64,000 nt of DNA. Source: Streptomyces albireticuli. Lineage in GTDB: Bacteria; Actinomycetota; Actinomycetes; Streptomycetales; Streptomycetaceae. The notes below the pieces were generated by a model. It was not told the DNA's origin and made no database searches. It saw only the letters and a program-made list of their open reading frames with translations. Below, piece by piece: positions 17,493 to 24,962 of this stretch; the first letter of the stretch is position 1, and each line of letters opens with the position of its first letter. The stretch spans positions 1,674,001 through 1,738,000 of the forward strand of contig NZ_CP021744.1 in assembly GCF_002192455.1 (NCBI RefSeq), written 5' to 3'. A program made the translations under genes and the position numbers.

Positions 17493-18161
17493 TCACGCCC
17501 GTCGTCCGGCCAGCGCGCACGCCACGGCGACCGCCGCCGCCGTCAGCGCCAGGGCTCCGGCCAGGGGCAGCGGCGAGAACGGCACCGTGCCGCTGCGGGA
17601 GCCGGTGACGAGCCCGGTCACGGCGGCGCGCGCGGGCGAGCCGCCGGCGAAGAGGACCAGGATCGCGGCGAACCCGGTCGACGGCACCGCCCAGGCGGTG
17701 CTGCGCAGCACCGGCCGGTTGCACAGGGCGCCGACGGCCGTGCCGAGCAGGGCGCAGGCGAAGGCCGCCGCCAGACCGGCCGCGGTGGCGGGCCAGAGGT
17801 CCACGGACACCTGGTGGTCGGCGCTGCGCGGGTCGCCGATGGCGGCGACGACGCCGGTCCCGGCGGCGGCGAGCACGGTGGAGGCGCCCAGCGCGGTGAG
17901 GATCCCGGCGAGGTGCACCCGGCCGGGCCCGGCCGCGGCGGCGGCGCAGTCACGGGCGGCGGGCGGCTCGTTGGTGACGCACACCCGGACGAGCCAGGCG
18001 GCGACGGGCAGCAGCACCCCGGCGGCGTAGCCGAAGGAGTCCAGGACCGGCTCGCCGTGCTGGACCCCGATGACCATGAGGATGCCGTAGAGCATCAGCG
18101 GCGGCAGCCAGCGGTGCGAGCGCCACAGCAGGGCGGCCTGGTAGCGCAGGAGTGCGGTCAT
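17493..18161 (-). CDS. Integral membrane protein, probable ABC permease subunit
   Basis: 222 aa with about six hydrophobic segments (for example PPLMLYGILMVIGV, YAAGVLLPVAAWLV, LAGALALTAAAVAVACAL). The N-terminal MTALLRYQAALLWRSHRW resembles ABC-2-type permeases, with a positive patch before the first helix. The ATPase gene lies 196 bp upstream on the same strand, so the two probably form one exporter. Substrate unknown. Confidence 0.75.
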   Translation of the reverse strand: MTALLRYQAALLWRSHRWLPPLMLYGILMVIGVQHGEPVLDSFGYAAGVLLPVAAWLVRVCVTNEPPAARDCAAAAAGPGRVHLAGILTALGASTVLAAAGTGVVAAIGDPRSADHQVSVDLWPATAAGLAAAFACALLGTAVGALCNRPVLRSTAWAVPSTGFAAILVLFAGGSPARAAVTGLVTGSRSGTVPFSPLPLAGALALTAAAVAVACALAGRRA

Positions 18162-18357
18162 CGGTGCGGCTCTTCTCGGCGTCGGTCGGCGGGCGGGAAG
18201 CGGGTGGACACGGCGGGTCCGGGAAGCCGGTGGGCGTCACGGGGACGTGACTCGGCGGGCATGACGCGGGCGCGGGGCGGCGCCACCGGGCCGGTGGCTC
18301 GGCAGGCGCCACGAGGACCGCGAGCCGACTCACGCCGGGACGGTGGAACGGCGGGCA

Positions 18358-19335
18358 TCACGAGGGACGTGGGTCGGCAGGCGGCGCGGAGGGCCGCGGC
18401 CCGGCAGGTGTCACCGCGCGGATGTGCCAGGCGGGCCGGGCCGCGAGGAGGGCGCGCAGCAGGGCGTCCGAGTGGGCGGCGGCGACGGTCAGCCGCACGG
18501 TGCCGGGCGGGGCGGGGGGACCCACGGGCACCGGAGCCGGGTCGCCCGGCAGGTCCCGGGGCAGCGGAGCCCCGGCCGGTCCCTCGGCCTCGACGAGGAC
18601 GCGCGGGTCGGCATCACCCGTGGCACGCGGCTCGGCATCAGCGAGCACACACGGCCCGGCATCGCCGGAAGCACCCGGCCCGTCCTGGCCGGAGACGGCA
18701 ACCGCGCCCGCCCCCCGCTCCGTCGTCAGGCGGCCCCCCGCCACCCGGTGCACGGCGTCGGCCGCGCCCCGGACCGGTGCGGCGAGCCGGCGCGGGTCGT
18801 GGTCGACGAAGACGACCGTGCCCCCGGCGGCGACGCGGCCGGTGACCGCCTCGTCGAGGAGGGCGCGCGAGGCCTGGTCCAGGCCGGTCCACGCCTCGTC
18901 CAGGACGAGGAGCTCCGGGTCGGCGAGGAGGGCCTGGGCGACGGCGACCTTCTGGCTGGTGCCCTTGGACAGCTCGGACAGGGGTGTCCGGGCGTGCCGG
19001 CCGGCGCCGAAGCGCTCCAGCCATTCCTCGGCGCCGCGCGCGGCGGCCGCCCGGCCGAGGCCGTGGACGCGGCCGAGGTGGGTGAGGTAGCCGCCGGCCG
19101 TGAACGGCAGGGCGGCCGGGAAGCGCTCGGGGACGTACGCGGTGCGCGGGCGGCCGGTGATCCGGCCGGCCGTGGGGGTGTCGATGCCGGCGAGCAGGCG
19201 CAGCAGGGTCGACTTGCCGCTGCCGTTGGCGCCCTCGACGCGGAGCAGGGCGCCCCGCGGCAGGTCGAGATCGATGTCGCGCAGCACCCACGGCCCGCGC
19301 AGCCCGTACCGGCGTCCGACCCCCCTGAGTCTCAT
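18358..19335 (-). CDS. ABC transporter ATP-binding protein with repetitive C-terminal extension
   Basis: 325 aa. Walker A GANGSGKSTLL, Walker B LLVLDEAWTGLD and the H-loop FVDHDPRRL are clear; the signature is the atypical LSKGTSQK rather than LSGGQ. After about residue 200 a segment of roughly 60 residues has imperfect Gly-Asp-Ala/Glu-Ala repeats (ASGDAGPCVLADAEP, ATGDADPRVLVEAEG) before a final globular stretch. The non-coding DNA just downstream (18180-18357) has a similar repetitive character. It likely partners the permease at 17493-18161. Confidence 0.85.
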   Translation of the reverse strand: MRLRGVGRRYGLRGPWVLRDIDLDLPRGALLRVEGANGSGKSTLLRLLAGIDTPTAGRITGRPRTAYVPERFPAALPFTAGGYLTHLGRVHGLGRAAAARGAEEWLERFGAGRHARTPLSELSKGTSQKVAVAQALLADPELLVLDEAWTGLDQASRALLDEAVTGRVAAGGTVVFVDHDPRRLAAPVRGAADAVHRVAGGRLTTERGAGAVAVSGQDGPGASGDAGPCVLADAEPRATGDADPRVLVEAEGPAGAPLPRDLPGDPAPVPVGPPAPPGTVRLTVAAAHSDALLRALLAARPAWHIRAVTPAGPRPSAPPADPRPS

Positions 19336-19392
19336 GCGCCCACAGTAACGGCCGGGGCGGTCCGCTCATCTGACGGCTGGCAGACTGGGGGC

Positions 19393-20163
19393 GTGACCAG
19401 CCCTGACACCCGCCCCGATGCCAGCCCCGGGACCGCCGCCGACGGTGCCGCCCGCCCGGAGGACCCCCGCGACGAGGCGCCGCAGTTCGTGCTGCCGCTC
19501 GTGGTCCGCATGGAGAAGGACGCGCCCCCGGCCCGTACGGACGCCCTGGAGACGGCGGCGCGCGCGGTGCTGACGCTGCTGTCCGACGCGCGCGCGGCCA
19601 CCGGCGCCGACGGGGTGGACGGCGAGTGGGCGCGGGCCGTGCGGGACTGGCAGGACGCCCGGATCCGGAAGGTCGTGCGGCGGGCGCGGGGCGCCGAGTG
19701 GCGCAAGGCGTCGGCGCTGCCGGGCATCACGGTCACGGGCGAGCGGGCCGAGGTGCGGGTCTTCCCGCCCGTGCCGCTCGACGGCTGGCCCAAGGAGCTG
19801 GTGAAGCTCCAGGTGTCGGGCACGGACCTGGACGACCCGGAGCCCCCGGCCCCGCTCACCGGCCCCGCGGGCCCGGTGCTGTGGCTCAACCCGGAGCTGG
19901 AGATGTCGGCCGGCAAGACCATGGCCCAGGCGGGGCACGGCGCACAGCTCGCGTGGTGGGGGCTGGACGAGGCGGCCCGGCGGGCCTGGCGGGAGTCCGG
20001 TTTCGCGCTGACGGTGCGGACGGCCGACCCGGAGCGCTGGGCCGGGCTGACCACGAGCGGGCTGCCGGTGGTGCGGGACGCGGGCTTCACCGAGATCGCC
20101 CCGGGATCGTGCACGGTGGTCGCGGACCACCCGGCGCTACGGGTCGGGCAGTACGACCTGTGA
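19393..20163 (+). CDS. PTH2-domain protein (peptidyl-tRNA hydrolase II-like)
   Basis: 256 aa. The C-terminal half carries the PTH2 signature LEMSAGKTMAQAGHGAQLA and ends SCTVVADHPAL, as in the archaeal/eukaryotic peptidyl-tRNA hydrolase 2 fold. The N-terminal ~120 residues are actinobacterial and unassigned. Whether it acts on peptidyl-tRNA is unproven. The GTG at 19393 is 6 nt after a CAGACT -10-like box, suggesting a leaderless transcript. It is divergent from the ABC ATPase. Confidence 0.75.
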   Translation: MTSPDTRPDASPGTAADGAARPEDPRDEAPQFVLPLVVRMEKDAPPARTDALETAARAVLTLLSDARAATGADGVDGEWARAVRDWQDARIRKVVRRARGAEWRKASALPGITVTGERAEVRVFPPVPLDGWPKELVKLQVSGTDLDDPEPPAPLTGPAGPVLWLNPELEMSAGKTMAQAGHGAQLAWWGLDEAARRAWRESGFALTVRTADPERWAGLTTSGLPVVRDAGFTEIAPGSCTVVADHPALRVGQYDL

Positions 20164-20165
20164 TA

Positions 20166-20195
20166 CTGGCGCCAGAACATCTGTTTTGGCGCCAG
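20166..20195 (+). promoter_or_regulatory. Two TGGCGCCA palindromes exactly 20 bp apart
   Basis: CTGGCGCCAG at 20166-20175 and TTGGCGCCAG at 20186-20195 lie between the PTH2 stop and the next start. A 20-bp centre-to-centre distance puts both on the same face of the helix, as in dimeric operators. They could also pair as a hairpin (9-bp stem). The second copy runs into the ribosome site of the deacetylase gene. Confidence 0.5.
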
Positions 20196-20206
20196 GGGGT
20201 AAGAAG

Positions 20207-21499
20207 TTGTCGAAAAAGACCGTACGCGGCGCGACGGCTCTGGTCACCGTGGGCGCCGTGGCCGCCCTCGGGCTCGGGCTGTCCGCCTGCGGCAGCGGCA
20301 AGGAGGGCGACGCCAAGGGCGGGTCCTCGGCGTCCGCGCAGCCGAAGGGCAAGGCGAAGAACGCCCCCGAGGCCGAGCCCGACGAGGAGCCGGGGCCGAG
20401 CAGGAAGCCCGAGGAGAAGTGGGACGGCAAGGTCCGGGTGCTCGGCGACGGCTCGACCTCCTACACCGGGCCGCAGCCCAAGCAGCCGAAGGCGGAGAGG
20501 CTGAAGCCCGGCGAGAAGCCGCCGCAGTTCGTGGTCTTCTCCTGGGACGGCGCGCTGGAGGGTGACGACCACCTCTTCTCGCATTTCCGCCAGGTCGCCA
20601 AGCAGAACGACGCCCAGATGACGTTCTTCCTCACCGGCACCTATCTGCTGCCGAAGTCGAAGGCGTCGCTGTACAAGCCGCCGCAGCACAAGCCCGGCGA
20701 GTCGGCGATCTCCTACGCGACGGACCCGCACATCAGGGACACCCTCCAGCAGGTGCGCGGCGCCTGGCTGGACGGCAACGAGATCGGCACCCACTTCAAC
20801 GGCCACTTCTGCGGCGCCAAGGGCGGCGGCGACTGGAGCACGGCGGAGTGGAAGAGCGAGATCGAGCAGTCCTATTCCTTCGTGCAGAACTGGAAGACGA
20901 ACACCGGTTACACGGACCTGCCGCCGCTGCCCTTCGACTACAAGAAGGAGCTGGCCGGCGGGCGCGCCCCGTGCCTGGAGGGGCAGAAGAACCTCATACC
21001 GGTGGCGAAGTCCTTCGGCTGGCGGTACGACGCGAGCTCGCCCGGTGACTTCCAGATCTGGCCGTCCCAGATCAACGGCGTCTGGAATTTCCCGCTCCAG
21101 CTGCTGCCGTACCCGAAGAGCGAGAAGCAGGTCCTCTCGATGGACTTCAACTTCCTCTACAACCAGTCCGGCGACGACACCAAGGGCGACCCGAAGAAGT
21201 ACGCGGAGTGGCGGAAGCTGACGCGGGACGGCTATCTGAACGGCTTCGAGCGCGTCTACAACGGCAGCCGGGCTCCGCTGTTCATCGGCAACCACTTCGA
21301 GGACTGGAACGGTGGCATCTATATGAAGGCCATCGAGGACGTCATGAAGTCGGTGTGCAAGCGCGACGGCGTGCGCTGCGTGTCCTTCAAGCAGCTCGCG
21401 GACTGGCTGGACGAGCAGGATCCGAAGGTGCTGACGAAGCTGCGCGGCCTGGACCCGGCCCAGTCCCCGGACTGGTCCGGCTTCGTCAAGAAGAAGTAG
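20207..21499 (+). CDS. NodB-like polysaccharide deacetylase family lipoprotein
   Basis: About 430 aa. Signal peptide MSKKTVRGATALVTVGAV with lipobox LSAC, then a Lys/Glu/Pro linker. The catalytic domain has FSWDGALEG and GNEIGTHFNGHF, with the His-x3-His metal pair. It ends LFIGNHFEDWNGG and a C-terminal helix. I choose TTG at 20207, with GGGGG about eight bases upstream, rather than the TTG at 20186 inside the palindrome. It is the second NodB enzyme in the window and, unlike the first, is longer and of a different subfamily. Confidence 0.83.
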   Translation: MSKKTVRGATALVTVGAVAALGLGLSACGSGKEGDAKGGSSASAQPKGKAKNAPEAEPDEEPGPSRKPEEKWDGKVRVLGDGSTSYTGPQPKQPKAERLKPGEKPPQFVVFSWDGALEGDDHLFSHFRQVAKQNDAQMTFFLTGTYLLPKSKASLYKPPQHKPGESAISYATDPHIRDTLQQVRGAWLDGNEIGTHFNGHFCGAKGGGDWSTAEWKSEIEQSYSFVQNWKTNTGYTDLPPLPFDYKKELAGGRAPCLEGQKNLIPVAKSFGWRYDASSPGDFQIWPSQINGVWNFPLQLLPYPKSEKQVLSMDFNFLYNQSGDDTKGDPKKYAEWRKLTRDGYLNGFERVYNGSRAPLFIGNHFEDWNGGIYMKAIEDVMKSVCKRDGVRCVSFKQLADWLDEQDPKVLTKLRGLDPAQSPDWSGFVKKK

Positions 21500-21548
21500 C
21501 GGAGCGGGACGGGCGGCGCCGGGCCGGGCCCGGCGCCGCCCGTCCCGG

Positions 21549-23576
21549 TCAGCGCTTCGGGGCGGCGGTCATGTACTTCGTCCAGATGTCGATCGGGATG
21601 GTGCTGCCCAGGGTGCCCTTGGCGGCCCCGGCCAGGCCGTCCAGGGGCTGGAGCTCCTGCGACTTCGGGTCGATGCGGGAGAGCGAGACGGCGGTCGACA
21701 CCTTGTCCCGGTAGCCCGCGAACCACGCCGACTTGTTGTCCTGCGCCGTCCCCGTCTTGCCCGCGGCGCCGGCCCCGGCCGCCCGCGCCGTGGTCGCGCT
21801 GCCGCGCAGCACGGCCTCGCGCAGGGCGTCGTCCACCGCGCCCGCGACCTTCGCGGGCAGCACCCGCTCGGCCTCGGGCTTCTCCACCGGGACGGGGTTG
21901 CCGTTGCGGCTGAGCTTGTCCACGGAGTACGGCTCGCTGTGCAGGCCGCCGGCGGCGAAGGTGCCGTACGCCCCGGCCATGCGGATGGCGCTGGGGGTCG
22001 CGGTGCCCAGCGAGAAGCCGGGCAGCTTCTGGCCGAGGCTGTTCTTCAGCAGGCCCGCGGCCACGGCGGTCTCGCCCACCTGGTCCAGGCCGGCGTCCAT
22101 GCCGAGCTGCATCATCGGGGTGTTGACGGACTGGGCGACCGCTTCCTTCAGGGTGACCTTGCCCCAGGACTTCCCGCCGTCGTTGAGCGCCTTGACGATC
22201 TTGCCGGAGCGGTCCCAGTACGGGCCCTCCGGGGTGAGCAGCGAGATCTTGTCGTCCCCGTTGTAGACGGTCGCCGGGGAGACCGGGGTGCGGGGCTTGC
22301 CGCGCTCCTTCTGGACACCTTCGCGCAGGGCGGCCGCGTAGACGAAGGGCGTGAAGGACGTGCCCGCGGGGACGACGGAGGAGTTGGCGTCGTTGAAGCC
22401 CTGCTTGAGGTAGCCCGGGCCGCCGTACAGGGCGACGATGCGCCCGTCGGTGGCGACCGAGGCGGCGCCGATGCGGACGTCCTTGTCGGCGTCGCGCTTC
22501 TCCGCGTCCAGGCGGCCGCTCGCCTCGGCGACGGCCTCGGTCAGCGCGTCCATGCGGGGCTTCTCGAAGGTGGTGCGGATCTGGTAGCCGCCGAGGTCGA
22601 AGTCGTGGTCGGAGACCTCGGTGTGGGCGCTCACGTAGGCGCGGGCGGTCTCCACCAGATAGCCGGTCTGCCCGGTGAGCCCGGCCGGCTTCGGCGGGGC
22701 CTGGGGCTCCGGGAAGGTGGTGTATCCGGCCCGCTCCTCCTTGGAGAGCTTGCCGATGGTGACCATCCGGTCGAGGATCCACTTCCAGCGCTCCACGGCG
22801 CGCTCGTGGTTCTTCGGGCCGAGCGCCGGGTCGTAGAGGCCGGCGCCCTTGAGCAGCGAGGCCAGGAAGGCGCCCTCGCTGGCGTTCAGCTGCGAGACGT
22901 CCTTGCCGTAGTAGGCGTGGGCGGCGCGCTGGATGCCGTAGGTGCCGCGCCCGAACCAGCTGGTGTTGAGGTAGCCCTCCAGGATGTCGTCCTTGCTCAT
23001 CTGGTTGTCCAGCTTGATGGCGATGAACATCTCGGTGAACTTGCGGCTGAAGGTCTGGTCCTGGTTGAGGTAGGCGTTCTTCACGTACTGCTGGGTGATC
23101 GTGGAGCCGCCCTGGGTGCTGCCGCCGGTGACCATCCTGGTGACGGCGCGGGTCATGCCGCTGACCGAGATGCCGCTGTCGGAGTAGAAGGTCTCGTTCT
23201 CGGCGGCCAGCGCCGCCCAGCGGACCTTCTCGGGGACCTTGCGCAGATCGAGGTCCTGGCGGTTGACCTCGCCGGTGCGGGCCATCTCGGTGCCGTCGGC
23301 CCAGTAGTAGACGTTGTCCTGCTGGGTGGCGAAGGCGTTGAGGTCGGCGGGTATCTCGGTGCGGACGTACATGATCGTCACCAGGGCGGTCAGCAGCCCG
23401 CCGGCGGTGAGGACGGAGCCCAGCGTCTGGCGCCACGAGGGCACCCAGCGCCGGAAGCCCTGCCGCCCCGGCCGGGGGTAGGCGGGGCGCAGCCTGCGCT
23501 TGCGGGGGGCGGCGCGCCTACGGCGGGCCGGGGCGGCGTGGTTCCGGGCGTGCGCCCCTTTTCGGCGTTCGAACAC
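21549..23576 (-). CDS. Class A penicillin-binding protein with degenerate transpeptidase active site
   Basis: 675 aa. A basic cytoplasmic tail (1-48), one membrane helix (about 52-70), a GT51 glycosyltransferase domain with E126 in AAENETFYSDSG and E182 in RKFTEMFIAIKLD, then a transpeptidase-like domain. SxN is present (S483-V-N485) and KTG is present (K607-T-G609). But the Ser-x-x-Lys motif, normally GSTFKPF, reads G-T-S-F-T-P-F at 405-411 (codons at 22350-22361): the nucleophile Ser and general-base Lys are both Thr. The glycan polymerase is probably active while the transpeptidase is not. It is divergent from a BlaI-type repressor gene. Confidence 0.85.
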   Translation of the reverse strand: MFERRKGAHARNHAAPARRRRAAPRKRRLRPAYPRPGRQGFRRWVPSWRQTLGSVLTAGGLLTALVTIMYVRTEIPADLNAFATQQDNVYYWADGTEMARTGEVNRQDLDLRKVPEKVRWAALAAENETFYSDSGISVSGMTRAVTRMVTGGSTQGGSTITQQYVKNAYLNQDQTFSRKFTEMFIAIKLDNQMSKDDILEGYLNTSWFGRGTYGIQRAAHAYYGKDVSQLNASEGAFLASLLKGAGLYDPALGPKNHERAVERWKWILDRMVTIGKLSKEERAGYTTFPEPQAPPKPAGLTGQTGYLVETARAYVSAHTEVSDHDFDLGGYQIRTTFEKPRMDALTEAVAEASGRLDAEKRDADKDVRIGAASVATDGRIVALYGGPGYLKQGFNDANSSVVPAGTSFTPFVYAAALREGVQKERGKPRTPVSPATVYNGDDKISLLTPEGPYWDRSGKIVKALNDGGKSWGKVTLKEAVAQSVNTPMMQLGMDAGLDQVGETAVAAGLLKNSLGQKLPGFSLGTATPSAIRMAGAYGTFAAGGLHSEPYSVDKLSRNGNPVPVEKPEAERVLPAKVAGAVDDALREAVLRGSATTARAAGAGAAGKTGTAQDNKSAWFAGYRDKVSTAVSLSRIDPKSQELQPLDGLAGAAKGTLGSTIPIDIWTKYMTAAPKR

Positions 23577-23667
23577 CGCTCGACCCTACGGCCTGCGCCT
23601 GTCCGGTGGGTACGGCAGATGTCCGCGGATTCCAAATAAGGAGGTCTGTTCGGGTACCGTACGTTTC

Positions 23668-23679
23668 TACACACCTGTA
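23668..23679. promoter_or_regulatory. Candidate BlaI/MecI-type operator TACACACCTGTA
   Basis: The dyad TACA-CACC-TGTA lies 25 bp upstream of the BlaI-like start in the 127-bp gap shared with the penicillin-binding protein gene. BlaI/MecI operators are built on TACA/TGTA half-sites. Binding by the adjacent repressor is inferred. Confidence 0.45.
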
Positions 23680-23703
23680 AATGCAAAAGGATCACCGCAC
23701 GAC

Positions 23704-24120
23704 ATGGAAACCGCCACCCCCACCGCCGCCGTGCCGCGCCACGGCCGTCGCCGCGCGAACGGCGCCCTGGAGGGCGAGGTGCTCGCCGCGCTCCAGCGGG
23801 CCGAGGGTCCGCTCACGCCCCGCGAGGTCCAGGGCCGGCTGGCGGGCGAGCTGACGTACAGCACGGTGGTGACGATCCTGTCCCGGCTGCACGGCAAGGA
23901 GGTGCTCACCCGCACCCCGCGCGGCCGCGCGTACGCCTACGCCCCGGTGACCGACGAGGCGGGCCTGGCCGCCCGCCGGATGCGCAAGATCCTCGACGGC
24001 GTGCCCGACCGGGAGGTCGTGCTGGCGCGGTTCGTCGCCGAGCTGCCCGCCACGGACGAGGAGCTGCTGCGCGCCCTGCTCGTCGGCGCCTTCCCCGCGC
24101 CCCGGCAGCCGCTCCTCTGA
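23704..24120 (+). CDS. BlaI/MecI/CopY-family transcriptional repressor
   Basis: 138 aa. Winged helix of the BlaI type: LEGEVLAALQRAEGPLTPREVQ, then LTYSTVVTILSRLHGKEVLTRTPRGRAYAYAP, followed by a short dimerisation tail. No BlaR-type sensor/protease gene is next to it. The divergent penicillin-binding protein and the TACA-N4-TGTA dyad suggest it controls that gene and itself. Confidence 0.88.
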   Translation: METATPTAAVPRHGRRRANGALEGEVLAALQRAEGPLTPREVQGRLAGELTYSTVVTILSRLHGKEVLTRTPRGRAYAYAPVTDEAGLAARRMRKILDGVPDREVVLARFVAELPATDEELLRALLVGAFPAPRQPLL

Positions 24121-24134
24121 ACACACCCGTCCGT

Positions 24135-24833
24135 TCAGGCCCAGAGCCAGACCCTGCGGTTGCGGGCCACGGTGTGGACGCGGTCGGCGCGCTGCGGATG
24201 GAGCTCGCCCGCCGTCGCGCCGAGGCCGGCCACCTCCGTGTCGCGCAGCACCCGCACGTCCTCCAGTGCCGGTGCCACCTCCACGCTCTCGGCCCCCACG
24301 AACACCAGGACCGGCCGCACCTGGACGAGGAAGCCGCAGCCCCGCGACAGCACCAGCGAGGCCCGCGCGCTGTCGTGCCGGACCTGGCGGACATGCGGCC
24401 AGGGCTGCCGCTCCCGGGAGAGCCGGACGAGCGTCTCGCCGACGTGGACCCGCGCCCGGCGGCCGGGCAGCGCGGCGATGCCGAAGACGCCGCCGGGCCC
24501 GATCAGCAGGTGCGGGATGACCGCGTCGCCCGGCAGAACGACGGAGTGCACCACCTCCCAGCCGCCGCCCGTCAGCTCCTCCAGGGCGGCGCCCACGCAC
24601 TGCTCGGCCGCCAGCGCCCGCCGCCAGACGTCCTCCACGGGCCGCCGGCCGAGGAGCCGGGCGACCGCGAGGCCGAAGCGGCCGGCCCCCGAGGCGTCGA
24701 GCCGGGCCCGGAGCGTCTCCCCCGGCCGGTTGGGCGCGAGATCGTCGTCGGGCGGCAGGAAGAGCCTCTCCGGGTCGTAACTCTTACCGTTCGCACTCCT
24801 CTTGCCGTCCGGCCGGTCCCGCACGCCCACCAC
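24135..24833 (-). CDS. NERD-domain-like protein
   Basis: Up to 232 aa. The central region EQCVGAALEELTGGGWEVVHSVVLPGDAVIPHLLIGPGGVFGIAAL matches the pattern of NERD (nuclease-related) domains, in which a buried acidic residue and a Gly-rich turn precede strands. No membrane or kinase domain is attached. The start may be GTG 24824 rather than 24833, since GGGAGGG abuts the latter. Function unknown. Confidence 0.7.
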   Translation of the reverse strand: MVGVRDRPDGKRSANGKSYDPERLFLPPDDDLAPNRPGETLRARLDASGAGRFGLAVARLLGRRPVEDVWRRALAAEQCVGAALEELTGGGWEVVHSVVLPGDAVIPHLLIGPGGVFGIAALPGRRARVHVGETLVRLSRERQPWPHVRQVRHDSARASLVLSRGCGFLVQVRPVLVFVGAESVEVAPALEDVRVLRDTEVAGLGATAGELHPQRADRVHTVARNRRVWLWA

Positions 24834-24895
24834 CCCCTCCCGCCATATTGCCGCAGAAGTGGGGGAACCAACCCGTTCGGCGGCCCGTTCTCCGG

Positions 24896-24934
24896 GTGAG
24901 GCCCCGCGACATCCCCCCGATCGCGGGGCCTCAC
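24896..24934 (-). terminator. Perfect 14-bp hairpin terminator
   Basis: Arms GTGAGGCCCCGCGA (24896-24909) and its exact complement (24921-24934) with an 11-nt loop. It lies 28 bp downstream of the flavoprotein gene that ends at 24963. Confidence 0.75.
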
Positions 24935-24962
24935 CAGGGCCGGGCTCGGGCGCCCGGCGGGC

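Noticed and set aside
21939..23639. 566-aa plus-strand frame opposite the PBP gene
   Set aside because: Composition is that of a shadow frame (Gly/Ala/Val/Asp repeats) and the opposite strand encodes a clear GT51/transpeptidase protein.
23668..23679. Small hairpin as a terminator of the PBP gene
   Set aside because: The site is upstream of the PBP start, not downstream, so it fits an operator better.
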